This document shows positions 54,355 to 62,498 of a stretch of 64,000 nucleotides of DNA, in pieces. How positions within the stretch are numbered: position 1 is the stretch's first letter; each line of letters begins with the position of its first letter. Below the pieces are notes generated by a model. It was given only the letters and a program-made list of their open reading frames with translations, ran no database searches and was not told the origin of the DNA. The translations under genes were made by a program, and so were the position numbers. Origin of the DNA: Paenibacillus periandrae (GTDB lineage Bacteria; Bacillota; Bacilli; Paenibacillales; NBRC-103111); assembly GCF_022458865.1 (NCBI RefSeq), contig NZ_JAJNMU010000002.1, positions 310,001 through 374,000 on the forward strand, read 5' to 3'.

Positions 54355-55305
54355 TTATACGAGTGCCCTCCAGTAATTCAATAAATCCTCCATCGTTTGT
54401 GTGAACGGAATTTCCGGCTTCCAGCCAGTTTTCGCATGGAATTTGCTGTAGTCACCCAATAGTATTTCAACATCAGATGGACGCAGACGAGCCGGATCCT
54501 CTTTGATTTCAATCTGAGCCGTGCTCAACGATAGCAGCAAATTAAGCATTTCCTGAATCGTGCAGCAGGAGCCCGATGCAATATTGTAAACTTCACCTGG
54601 ATCGCCCTTTTCAAGTGCCAGCCAGTAAGCATGGACGACATCGCGAACATCGGTAAAGTCACGCTGAGCTTGCAGATTGCCGACATATAACACTGGAGCC
54701 TTAAGCCCTTTCTCAATCTCGGCGATCTGCTTGGCAAAGTTTGAAGTTACAAAATTTTCGCCGCGTCGGGGTCCCGTGTGATTAAAGGTACGTGTACACA
54801 CGACATGCAGACCATAGCTTTTATAATATTGATAGCCCAAATAATCCTGTGCGACCTTGCTGATGGCGTAAGGACTCAGTGGTCGAATGGGGTTTAGCTC
54901 GTTAATCGGAACCTCTGTCGGATCTACATAGCCATACTCCTCACTAGAGCAGGCGATTTGTATTTTACAATCGAGGTTAAACCGCCGGACCGCTTCAAAG
55001 ATATTGACTTGTCCAGCAACATTGTTATGAATGGTGTCGATCGGTGAATTCCATGATGTTGGGACAAAGCTCTGTGCTGCGAGGTGGAATATAAGGTCAG
55101 GCTTGACGTCCTGAATTAAATTTTCTACAGAAAACGGGTCTCTCAGCTCACATTCCACGAGATTAACATCATTCATTAGATGCTGAATATGGTTCATCCG
55201 GCTGCGATGCCGTATAGTTCCATAAACCTCCGTATTATTTTTCAATAAATATTCAGCTAAATGACTGCCTACAAAACCGGAGATGCCTGTTATTAATGCT
55301 TTCAT
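54355..55305 (-). CDS. GDP-mannose 4,6-dehydratase-like SDR enzyme
   Basis: A 316-residue extended SDR: Rossmann motif ALITGISGFVGSHLAEYLL, GTIRHRSR NADP contact, and a catalytic set in ACSSEEYG with YAISK. The Glu in SSEEYG stands where dehydratases (Gmd, RmlB) have their catalytic Glu. The C-terminal third (RDFTDVRDVVHAYWLALEKG, PARLRPSDVEILLGDYSKF) is closer to GDP-4-keto-6-deoxymannose reductases (Rmd). I favour Gmd because manC and a Per-like gene are nearby and no other Gmd is in the window; Rmd remains possible. About 55 bp after the GT2 gene. Confidence 0.83.
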   Translation of the reverse strand: MKALITGISGFVGSHLAEYLLKNNTEVYGTIRHRSRMNHIQHLMNDVNLVECELRDPFSVENLIQDVKPDLIFHLAAQSFVPTSWNSPIDTIHNNVAGQVNIFEAVRRFNLDCKIQIACSSEEYGYVDPTEVPINELNPIRPLSPYAISKVAQDYLGYQYYKSYGLHVVCTRTFNHTGPRRGENFVTSNFAKQIAEIEKGLKAPVLYVGNLQAQRDFTDVRDVVHAYWLALEKGDPGEVYNIASGSCCTIQEMLNLLLSLSTAQIEIKEDPARLRPSDVEILLGDYSKFHAKTGWKPEIPFTQTMEDLLNYWRALV

Positions 55306-55360
55306 TTATTATAGATCCTCCCTTGTATGCGGTGAACCAATGTCCAAAGCCGCCCATCCA

Positions 55361-56206
55361 TTATTTCCCGCCTAGTGGAACATAGTGCCGATCCTTTCGA
55401 AACGGTGCTTCCCTTTGAACAATCTCCGAGCCCACATACCTGTCTGTGAGACCCCATTTAATCCAAAATTTAACCCCGTTTTCACGCATGACTGAACCGA
55501 AGATATCCTCCTTGTTGGCATGAAAACTAATGTGGCCATGATGATGAATGAACGAATCCGATGCGATCCACAGCTTTTTTCCGCTAATTTGCGTTCGCAA
55601 GCAGAAATCATCATCCTCATAGCAGCCAGGGAAAAATCGGTCATCCAGCCCACCTATGGTCTCAACCAAGCTTCGGTGGAAAGCCATGCAAAACCCGACC
55701 AAGCGCTCTGCCTCAAAGCCTGATCCTTCGAACTTCGTCATATAAAGCTCTGCAAACTGCGCCATTTCCTCCATCGTTTGATAAGGAACCGGATGAATTT
55801 GCTGTGCTGAAAACACAAAATTAGAGCGTGGCCCTACGATGCCAATCGACTCATCCCTTTGCAGCCAACCCAGCAAATGAGTCAACCATCCTTTGGTTAC
55901 AACGGTATCGTTATTTAGCAGAACCATATATTCGCCTCGAGCCACAGCCATGCCCTGATTACAGCCGAACGCGAACCCCCTATTCTCAGAATTTGCGATA
56001 AGCCGGGAATTAGGGATCGTTTGCAAATACGAGACCGTTTCATCCGTGGAACCATTGTCAATAAAAACAACCTCGTAGCTTTCATGAGTATGCTTCATGA
56101 TGCTGTCCATACACTGCTTCGTATATTCCATCGCATTGCGTGTTAAAATGATGATCGAGGTCATACCGGAAATAAAGGGGGTATCGGCAGTCAGGTCACT
56201 AGGCAT
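55361..56206 (-). CDS. GT2 glycosyltransferase
   Basis: A 281-residue GT2 close in design to the catalytic part of the protein at 32020: TSIIILTRNAMEYTKQCM, VFIDNGSTDETVSYL, YMVLLNNDTVVTKGWLTHLL, FFPGCYEDDDFCLRTQ. It has no tail module. The start at 56206 is the first Met of the frame, with GAAGGAG 13 bases before; ATG 56164, right before the fold, has no ribosome site. Operon with the Gmd-like gene downstream. NTP-sugar and acceptor unknown. Confidence 0.88.
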   Translation of the reverse strand: MPSDLTADTPFISGMTSIIILTRNAMEYTKQCMDSIMKHTHESYEVVFIDNGSTDETVSYLQTIPNSRLIANSENRGFAFGCNQGMAVARGEYMVLLNNDTVVTKGWLTHLLGWLQRDESIGIVGPRSNFVFSAQQIHPVPYQTMEEMAQFAELYMTKFEGSGFEAERLVGFCMAFHRSLVETIGGLDDRFFPGCYEDDDFCLRTQISGKKLWIASDSFIHHHGHISFHANKEDIFGSVMRENGVKFWIKWGLTDRYVGSEIVQREAPFRKDRHYVPLGGK

Positions 56207-56429
56207 GGATAATCGGATGCTCCTTCACCATAAATTTCTTATCTATCTGATAGTTCAATAGACTTGTATTAAATTATGCCGCCGCTGGCTGGAATGGCAC
56301 GGCAAAAAGCCGTCCTGCAAGGATTCCGCAGCATGGTTACTGAGCCGTTGCTATTTCATACCTGATTCATATATTACAACAAGGCCTTTTTATCTTGCAG
56401 GACTAAACTGTAAAGCAGAGGTGTAGCAC

Positions 56430-56826
56430 ATTGAAAAATGGTTGGAGTCATCGGTGCTGCATCGGTACCTCGACTGGAATTTGGTGGGAGTGTCCGAATT
56501 GGTATGGAAAGGTCTACAGCAGCCATTCGGGTCGTATGTATCCGCTTGAATTTCGTCCCGTTCAACAGTCTTATGAGCGTGTTCGGGCAATTGACGGGTT
56601 GATCATGGCAACCCAAATCGACCTTCCCTGGCGGGAAGATATATTCGCGGGTCCGTTTTTTTATGACACGTCACAAAGCCTCGAGATGATTAAAGCAGGG
56701 TATGAGGTTGCGGTATGTAACCAGACAGCACCTTGGTGTATCCATGATTGCGGAGCAGCCAATCTTGGAGAGTATGAGCGCTACCGACTGCTGTTTATTG
56801 AATATTATGAAGGTTACTTGGGATGA
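56430..56826 (+). pseudogene. Frameshifted remnant of a StrF-type GT2 (PF13712-like)
   Basis: The frame ending at 56826 encodes the C-terminal hallmark of StrF-like glycosyltransferases: IDGLIMATQIDLPWREDIFA, FYDTSQSLEMIKAGYEVAV, PWCIHDCG. Its beginning (from GIWWECPNWYGKV) joins, in another frame, to VGVIGAASVP encoded just upstream (56437-56475), which is the expected preceding strand. So there is a frameshift near 56475-56490, and the N-terminal half of the family is also absent. No ribosome site fits. It is a decayed glycosyltransferase between active glycan genes. Confidence 0.72.
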
Positions 56827-56876
56827 AGCCTTTATTAGGCTGCTGCACAAAAGAAATTGTAGCTACAAAGTCGTGT

Positions 56877-56912
56877 ACAAAACTCACAGTTCTTGGGGGT
56901 AGTGAGTTTTGT
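56877..56912. repeat. Inverted repeat with 11-bp perfect arms
   Basis: ACAAAACTCAC (56877-56887) and GTGAGTTTTGT (56902-56912) flank 14 bases. It lies between the GT remnant and the rml operon terminator. No transposase is present; it may be a terminator without a long U-tract or the relic of an element end. Confidence 0.6.
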
Positions 56913-56990
56913 ATGGACACGTACCACCATCTTCATGACATGTGGAGATAATGGTTCTCGTACATAGGTACTCTCCTGATCTTGGCTTAC

Positions 56991-57022
56991 TCAAAAAATC
57001 CTCCCTTAAAATTGGGAGGATT
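56991..57022 (-). terminator. Terminator of the rmlA-rmlB-rmlD-manC operon
   Basis: On the minus strand AATCCTCCC pairs with GGGAGGATT around AATTTTAA and is followed by TTTTT. About 30 bp below the manC stop. Confidence 0.9.
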
Positions 57023-57049
57023 CATCAGAAATTTTGCGGTTTACTGCGG

Positions 57050-58087
57050 TTATGGTTCTTGCTGCTCTCGTATTTGCTCCATCTCCAGCAATGCCTGTTT
57101 AATCGTTTGCTCATCCGATTTGGGACACACCAGCAATCCCTCTGGTGTAGAAACGATAATTAAATCGGCGACCCCTATGACTAACGTTTTTTGTTTATCT
57201 GAAAAAACAATATTATCTCCGGCACGAAGCATATGAACCGATCCGCTGATCAGATTCCCCTGCTCATCGCTTGGATATAAGCGAGTCAATGCCGTCCACG
57301 TCCCTACATCATCCCAGCCAAACCGGACAGGGATACAGTAGATCAAATCAGCCTTTTCCAGTATCGCGTAATCCACCGAAACCTTAGGCAACAGCGGATA
57401 CAGCTGCTCCAGCTGCTCATCACTTAGACTGATCAGACGCGACATAGCAGGCTCGAACTGTTCCAAATAAGCGGCTATTGTTGATGGTCTCCAGGCAAAA
57501 ATACCGCAGTTCCAGTACACATTCGCCATGTTGACAAGCTTGGTCGCCTTCTCCAGGTCAGGCTTTTCAATAAACCGTTTAACTCTGTAAGCCCGGCCAT
57601 CATCCTGCGCCTTTCCTATTGCTTCTATATAGCCGTAGCCCGTCTCGGGGCGTGTCGGGACGATGCCAAGAGTCACAATCACACCTTCCTCGCGGGCTGC
57701 CTCCACCGCCTGCTCAATCGCCTGAATGTAAGCTCCGTCATCCCCGATATACTGATCGGAGGGAACCGTCACAAAAGGCTCATCCTGACCTTCAAGCAAA
57801 AAATGCCGAGCTATCAATGCCATACAGGGCGCGGTGTCTCTCTGCTCCGGCTCGATAATAAGCTGCCGAGAGTCGAGCTCCTTCAACTGCTCCGATACGA
57901 GCTGCGTATATTTTTGAACCGTTGCCACATAGATGTCGGCTGCCGGTATCCACCTGAGAAACCGCCGATAGGTTTCCTGGAGCATCGTATCGGTTGACGT
58001 CAGAGCTAGAAATTGCTTGGGTACTTCCTCTGTGCTTCTCGGCCAAAACCGGTTGCCCTTACCACCGGCCATAATGACAACCTTCAA
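57050..58087 (-). CDS. manC: Mannose-1-phosphate guanylyltransferase
   Basis: A 345-residue nucleotidyltransferase making GDP-mannose from mannose 1-phosphate and GTP. Signature VVIMAGGKGNRFWPRS at the N-terminus, VPSDQYIGDD, RFIEKPDLEKA and VYWNCGIFAWRPS. It lacks the C-terminal phosphomannose isomerase part of long ManC proteins. TTG 58087 is preferred (GAGGGG eight bases before); GTG 58096 lies within the ribosome site. It is the last gene of the rml operon and supplies the Gmd/Per branch. Confidence 0.93.
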   Translation of the reverse strand: MKVVIMAGGKGNRFWPRSTEEVPKQFLALTSTDTMLQETYRRFLRWIPAADIYVATVQKYTQLVSEQLKELDSRQLIIEPEQRDTAPCMALIARHFLLEGQDEPFVTVPSDQYIGDDGAYIQAIEQAVEAAREEGVIVTLGIVPTRPETGYGYIEAIGKAQDDGRAYRVKRFIEKPDLEKATKLVNMANVYWNCGIFAWRPSTIAAYLEQFEPAMSRLISLSDEQLEQLYPLLPKVSVDYAILEKADLIYCIPVRFGWDDVGTWTALTRLYPSDEQGNLISGSVHMLRAGDNIVFSDKQKTLVIGVADLIIVSTPEGLLVCPKSDEQTIKQALLEMEQIREQQEP

Positions 58088-58092
58088 TACTA

Positions 58093-58959
58093 TCACCCCT
58101 CATTTGACCTCACATACTGGATATCATTTTGAATGCAATCCTGCAGTGCCAGCTTCCATTCCCGCATGCGGGAGAAGCCGTTTTGCCGGATCGCCAAATC
58201 ATCGAAAGCGGAATTATCAGGCCGTAGCGCAGGCAGCGAGAAGGTCGAGGCACTTACGGCTTCCAGACTAATATCTGTTCGATTAGCCGTCTGCAGGATA
58301 GCCTCGGCAAACTCGTAGCGGCTGCAGCAGCCTTGATTGGACACATGATACAAGCCGTATTTCTCAGTTACCATCAATTCCCCTACGAATCGTGCCAAGT
58401 CTAACGTATAGGTTGGAGAACCGGTTTGGTCGTGAACCATCGTTAGTCTGGACTGCCGATCCGCCATCGACAGCACCTTCGTCACAAAATTGCTCCCGTG
58501 TTTGCCATACAACCAGGAGGTGCGCACTATAAAATAACGCGGGTTGATTATTTCCACGAACTTTTCCCCATGAAGCTTGGAATTTCCATACACACTCAGC
58601 GGATTGGTTCGATCCATTTCTGTGTAGCTTCCTGCCTTGGTTCCATCGAACACATAATCCGTGCTGATATAAACAAGCTTGGCAGCACAATGATGTGCAG
58701 CCAATGCAACATTACGTGTTCCTGTGGAATTGATAGCATAAGCTTTATCCAGCATCGTTTCGGCCAGATCAACCTGGGTAAACGCAGCAGCGTGAATAAT
58801 CACATCCGGACAATACGCCATTATTTGCTGCTTGACGGCCAGCTCATCCGTAACATCCAGCTGCTCTCTGGAGAGCGGCAGAAGCTCATGGGTTGGTGAC
58901 AAAGCGCGGATCAAATCATGGCCCAGCTGCCCGCCCGCTCCTGTAATCACGATTTTCAC
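58093..58959 (-). CDS. rmlD: dTDP-4-dehydrorhamnose reductase
   Basis: A 288-residue SDR that reduces dTDP-4-dehydro-L-rhamnose to dTDP-L-rhamnose. Rossmann motif VITGAGGQLGHDL, DVIIHAAAFTQVDLAE, YISTDYVFDGTKAGSY, YGNSKLHGEKFV with the YxxxK pair, VRTSWLYG, and the family segment DQTGSPTYTLDLA. Overlaps rmlB by 4 bp (ATGA). Its substrate requires the RmlC epimerase, which is not encoded in this window. Confidence 0.93.
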   Translation of the reverse strand: MKIVITGAGGQLGHDLIRALSPTHELLPLSREQLDVTDELAVKQQIMAYCPDVIIHAAAFTQVDLAETMLDKAYAINSTGTRNVALAAHHCAAKLVYISTDYVFDGTKAGSYTEMDRTNPLSVYGNSKLHGEKFVEIINPRYFIVRTSWLYGKHGSNFVTKVLSMADRQSRLTMVHDQTGSPTYTLDLARFVGELMVTEKYGLYHVSNQGCCSRYEFAEAILQTANRTDISLEAVSASTFSLPALRPDNSAFDDLAIRQNGFSRMREWKLALQDCIQNDIQYVRSNEG

Positions 58960-59975
58960 GAACTGTCACCATCCTTGTCAGGGTGGAAAGTATCCGATTG
59001 ATACGTTCCATCAAGAATACCCTGCCACCAGGATTCATTGCTTCTATACCAGTCAAGCGTGAGGAGCAGCCCTTCATCCAGAGTATGCATCGGCTTCCAG
59101 CCCAGTTCCCTGCGGATTTTTGACGTATCCACCGCATATCGCCGATCATGACCAAGCCGATCGGGCACGAACCGGATCAGCTTCTCCGATTTTCCCAGCT
59201 CCCGCAAAATCCGCTTGACCATAACGAGGTTGGTTCTTTCGCTGCTGCCGCCGATGTTGTAGACTTCTCCTGAGCGGCCACCGTGAATCACAAGATCGAT
59301 AGCCGCACAATGATCGTCCACAAACAACCAATCACGAATTTGCAGTCCATCACCATATACGGGCACAGCTTCATCCTGTAGGGCACGCGTAATAATCGTC
59401 GGAATCAGCTTCTCAGGAAATTGGTATGGACCATAGTTGTTCGAGCAGCGTGTGATGACTGCCGGCAGTCCATACGTTTCATAATAAGCACGTACGAGTA
59501 GATCCGAGCCTGCTTTGCTTGCCGAGTATGGACTATTCGGTGCAAGAGGCGTCCGTTCATTAAAGCTTCCCTGATCGCCAAGCGTTCCGTATACCTCATC
59601 CGTGGAAATATGCACAAACTTGCCGACCGTATGCTTTTTCGCGGCTTCGAGCAGTGTTTGGGTACCAAGCACATTCGTCATGATAAACCGCTGCGGGTCC
59701 AAAATACTTCGGTCTACATGAGATTCGGCAGCAAAATGAACTACCGTATCGATCTTCTCCTCAGCCATAAGCCGCTCCACAAGATGAGCATCCGTAATAC
59801 TGCCGCGAATTTCCAAATAACCAGGCAGCTCCCGAATATCTGCAACATTGTGGCTGTTACCGGCATAGGTTAACAGGTCCAGATTGACAACGGTATCCTG
59901 CGGATGCTTTTCCAACCAATAATGCAAAAATCGGCTACCAATAAATCCCATGCCACCGGTGACCAATAGCCTCAT
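58956..59975 (-). CDS. rmlB: dTDP-glucose 4,6-dehydratase
   Basis: A 339-residue extended SDR producing dTDP-4-keto-6-deoxyglucose. LLVTGGMGFIGSRFLHYWL, HFAAESHVDRSI, the catalytic HISTDEVYGTLG (Thr-Asp-Glu), YSASKAGSDLLVRAYYETYG, ITRCSNNYGPYQFPEKLIP, all classical RmlB motifs. Overlaps rmlA and rmlD by 4 bp each. The product can feed both the rhamnose branch and the VioA-like aminotransferase at 46331-47446. Confidence 0.96.
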   Translation of the reverse strand: MRLLVTGGMGFIGSRFLHYWLEKHPQDTVVNLDLLTYAGNSHNVADIRELPGYLEIRGSITDAHLVERLMAEEKIDTVVHFAAESHVDRSILDPQRFIMTNVLGTQTLLEAAKKHTVGKFVHISTDEVYGTLGDQGSFNERTPLAPNSPYSASKAGSDLLVRAYYETYGLPAVITRCSNNYGPYQFPEKLIPTIITRALQDEAVPVYGDGLQIRDWLFVDDHCAAIDLVIHGGRSGEVYNIGGSSERTNLVMVKRILRELGKSEKLIRFVPDRLGHDRRYAVDTSKIRRELGWKPMHTLDEGLLLTLDWYRSNESWWQGILDGTYQSDTFHPDKDGDSS

Positions 59976-60697
59976 AAACCGTCACTTGCCGATAGCCATA
60001 TACTGGCCTCAAGCAGTGATCGGTGCGTCCCCGCATCGGTCCACCAGCCTTTCAGCAGACGATAGGTTAGCATTCCATGTGCCGCATATCGGTTGTTCAC
60101 ATCGGTAATCTCCAGTTCCCCGCGCTCCGATGCCTGAATTTCCTGAATCTTGTCAAAGACACTGGAATCATACATATAAATGCCCGTCACACAATAATCC
60201 GATTTGGGATATGCCGGTTTTTCCTCTATAGCTGTAATTCGGTCTCCTCTCATCTCAGGAACGCCATATCGACGGGGATCCGCAACTTTCTTCAGAAAAA
60301 CCATGGCGCTCCCCAGCTCCGCCTCTGCAAACATCCGTACTGCTGATTCCAAACCATCCTCAAACAAGTTATCGCCCAGCAATACCACAAACTTATCCTG
60401 TGGCTGAATAAACCCGTCAGCGAGTGCCAGTGCCTGAGCAATACCTCCGGCTTCCTCTTGAAGCTTATAGGTGAGACGCACCCCCCAGCCGCTGCCACTG
60501 CCGATATATTCCATAAATAATCCTGCCGATTGTTTACCAGTAACCAGCATAATGTCCTTGATCCCCGCCTCAGCCATTTTGGAAATCGCATAATGAATCA
60601 TCGGAAAGGGCCCCACAGGCAGCAAATGCTTATTAATAATCTTCGTCATAGGTCTTAGCCGCGTACCTGATCCCCCAGCCAAAATAACCCCTTTCAT
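59972..60697 (-). CDS. rmlA: Glucose-1-phosphate thymidylyltransferase, short type
   Basis: A 241-residue nucleotidyltransferase forming dTDP-glucose. MKGVILAGGSGTRLRPMTKI at the start, KHLLPVGPFPMIHYAISKM, LLGDNLFEDGL, AIEEKPAYPKSDYCVTGIYM, GELEITDVN and the RLLKGWWTDAGTH end. It is about 50 residues shorter than standard RmlA (about 290), like SpsI-type enzymes of Bacillus spore polysaccharide operons. ATG 60697 follows AAAGGGGT; the upstream extension of the frame is not supported. First gene of the operon. Confidence 0.93.
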   Translation of the reverse strand: MKGVILAGGSGTRLRPMTKIINKHLLPVGPFPMIHYAISKMAEAGIKDIMLVTGKQSAGLFMEYIGSGSGWGVRLTYKLQEEAGGIAQALALADGFIQPQDKFVVLLGDNLFEDGLESAVRMFAEAELGSAMVFLKKVADPRRYGVPEMRGDRITAIEEKPAYPKSDYCVTGIYMYDSSVFDKIQEIQASERGELEITDVNNRYAAHGMLTYRLLKGWWTDAGTHRSLLEASIWLSASDGL

Positions 60698-60900
60698 GGA
60701 TCTACCCCTTTCTTGAAACCATTTTGCAAGACACCCTCTAACAACATATGCCTGAAGCAGAGAAACACATGGACTCCTGCCGAGGCATCCGGAAAAATAA
60801 GCAACATGTCCCCAAAAGGCAGGCTCAGCCGCTGTAAATGAAGAGCATACGAAGCCGATCAGCACCAGAAAGAAATGAATGAATCTATGAAAATTGCAAA

Positions 60901-60924
60901 ATGACAAAATTGTGATATTGTCAT
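60901..60924. promoter_or_regulatory. Candidate TetR operator
   Basis: ATGACAA (60901-60907) and TTGTCAT (60918-60924) form a perfect inverted repeat with a 10-bp spacer, ending directly at the -35 box of the SDR-tetR promoter. The symmetry suits a TetR dimer of the kind encoded downstream. Confidence 0.6.
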
Positions 60925-60953
60925 TTGATTTTTGTCCACCTATTGTATATACT
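60925..60953 (+). promoter_or_regulatory. Probable sigma-A promoter of the SDR-tetR pair
   Basis: TTGATT (60925-60930) and TATACT (60948-60953) are 17 bp apart, 45 bp above the ATG at 60998. Confidence 0.6.
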
Positions 60954-60997
60954 ACATGTATTCAAAGTCCCATATAACGAATCGAAGGAGATGTATC

Positions 60998-61741
60998 ATG
61001 AGCAATGAAATAGCAGGCAAGGTCGTTCTGATCACAGGTGCTTCCAGAGGAATCGGGCGGAAAATCGCGGAGGATTTTGCGGAGCTCGGGGCCAAGGTTA
61101 TCGTTAATTATTCAAGTAACAAAGCAACTGCGGACGAGGTTATTGCTGCAATCAAACAGAATGGCGGCGAAGCAGCGGCAGTTCAAGCGGATATCAGTCA
61201 GGTTGCGGAAGTGGAGCTGCTGTTCCGCAGCGCTCTCGAGCTGTACGGACAGATAGACATTGTGGTCAATAATGCAGGAATCATGATTACGAAACCCATT
61301 GAGCAGGTGACTGAAGCCGATTTTGATAAACAGTTTGCCATTAATGTCAAAGGCACCTTTTTTGCTTGCCAGCAGGCTGCCATTCACATGAAGCAAGGCG
61401 GAAGGATTATCAATTTCTCGACCTCGGTTGCAGGCGCCATGTTCCCAGCGTACAGCGTGTACGCAGGCACCAAGGGTGCAGTCGAGCAATTCACCAGGCA
61501 GCTGGCCAAGGAATTCGGCCCCAAAGGCATTACCATCAATGCTATTGCTCCCGGACCCGTCAATACAGAGCTGTTTACGGTAGGCAAGTCAGAGGAGCAG
61601 ATCAATGCGATAGTAAAAATGAACTCTTTTGGACGCTTGGGTGAACCGAAGGATATCTCCGATGTAGTACTGTTTCTGGCCAGTGAGCAAACTCGCTGGA
61701 TGACCGGTCAGACGATCAGGGTTAACGGAGGATTCGTGTAA
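60998..61741 (+). CDS. Short-chain dehydrogenase/reductase (FabG-like)
   Basis: A 247-residue classical SDR with the cofactor motif LITGASRGIGRKIAEDF, NNAGIM, the catalytic Ser in INFSTSVAGAM, YSVYAGTKGAVEQF (YxxxK) and the C-terminal WMTGQTIRVNGGFV. NADP use is suggested by the NYSSNK loop. Substrate unknown; stand-alone SDRs of this kind act on sugars, alcohols or antibiotics. AAGGAG lies 8 bases before ATG 60998. Co-transcribed with the TetR gene 3 bp downstream. Confidence 0.92.
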   Translation: MSNEIAGKVVLITGASRGIGRKIAEDFAELGAKVIVNYSSNKATADEVIAAIKQNGGEAAAVQADISQVAEVELLFRSALELYGQIDIVVNNAGIMITKPIEQVTEADFDKQFAINVKGTFFACQQAAIHMKQGGRIINFSTSVAGAMFPAYSVYAGTKGAVEQFTRQLAKEFGPKGITINAIAPGPVNTELFTVGKSEEQINAIVKMNSFGRLGEPKDISDVVLFLASEQTRWMTGQTIRVNGGFV

Positions 61742-61744
61742 GTC

Positions 61745-62344
61745 ATGACCACTGAATCTACGTTAAGCAAGGAAACGATTTTGGATACGGCCGAGCAGGT
61801 GCTGCGGCGTTATGGGGATAAAACTAACGTTGTCGATGTCGCCAAGGTGCTTCGTGTCAGTCATGGTACCCTGTATCGCCATTTTGCAAGTAAAGCGGCA
61901 CTGCTGGAAGCCGTAACCGAGCGCTGGCTGCATCGGCTCTCCCTTCCACTTGAAGCGATCTCCATACAGCAGGACGGCAATCCGCAAGAACGTCTGCGTA
62001 TCTGGCTTGAAACTTTAATTAAAAGCAAACAGCAATCGGCGGCAGAGGATCCTGAACTCTTCGTCATCTATACTGCGGTCACTTCACAAGGTACCGAGTT
62101 GATCGAGAATCATCTGCAATATTTGATCACACAACTGTCAAGAATTGTCCAGCAAGGCATGAATAAGCAGATGTTTAAAAGCGGAGAGCCGGGGGCGACA
62201 GCAAGAGCTATCTTCATGGCTACTGTGCGCTTCCATCATCCCGCCCATGCTTATGAGTGGAATGCCGTTACCAAACAGGATGATTTCGAGCTGGTCTGGC
62301 AGCTCATTCTTGCAGGAATTGTTCGTGAAGATATGAAGCTGTAA
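61745..62344 (+). CDS. TetR-family transcriptional regulator
   Basis: A 199-residue repressor with an N-terminal helix-turn-helix (ILDTAEQVLRRYGDKTNVVD, VSHGTLYRHFASKAALLEAV) and a C-terminal ligand-binding helical domain. It follows the SDR gene by 3 bp and presumably represses its own operon through the inverted repeat at 60901-60924. The inducer may be the SDR substrate. Confidence 0.93.
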   Translation: MTTESTLSKETILDTAEQVLRRYGDKTNVVDVAKVLRVSHGTLYRHFASKAALLEAVTERWLHRLSLPLEAISIQQDGNPQERLRIWLETLIKSKQQSAAEDPELFVIYTAVTSQGTELIENHLQYLITQLSRIVQQGMNKQMFKSGEPGATARAIFMATVRFHHPAHAYEWNAVTKQDDFELVWQLILAGIVREDMKL

Positions 62345-62365
62345 GCTTTAGGGAGCACCCATAAA

Positions 62366-62417
62366 AATAAGGCTATCCAAACAGTGATGTATGCTACTGT
62401 TAACGGATAGCCTATTT
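62366..62417. terminator. Terminator between the TetR and ROK genes
   Basis: AGGCTATCC (62370-62378) pairs with GGATAGCCT (62405-62413), with an inner AACAGT/ACTGTT stem, and ends in TATTTGT. Flanking A and T stretches suit the convergent genes at 62344 and 62499. Confidence 0.75.
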
Positions 62418-62498
62418 GTATGATACCGGTACCGACAATGAAAATGGCTTCAACAGGTTAGTTACAGATCATTCCAGAGTCTGGATTTCTTGCCGTCT

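Noticed and set aside
56877..57022. Insertion sequence ends near the GT remnant
   Set aside because: No transposase, no target duplication; one hairpin is an ordinary terminator.
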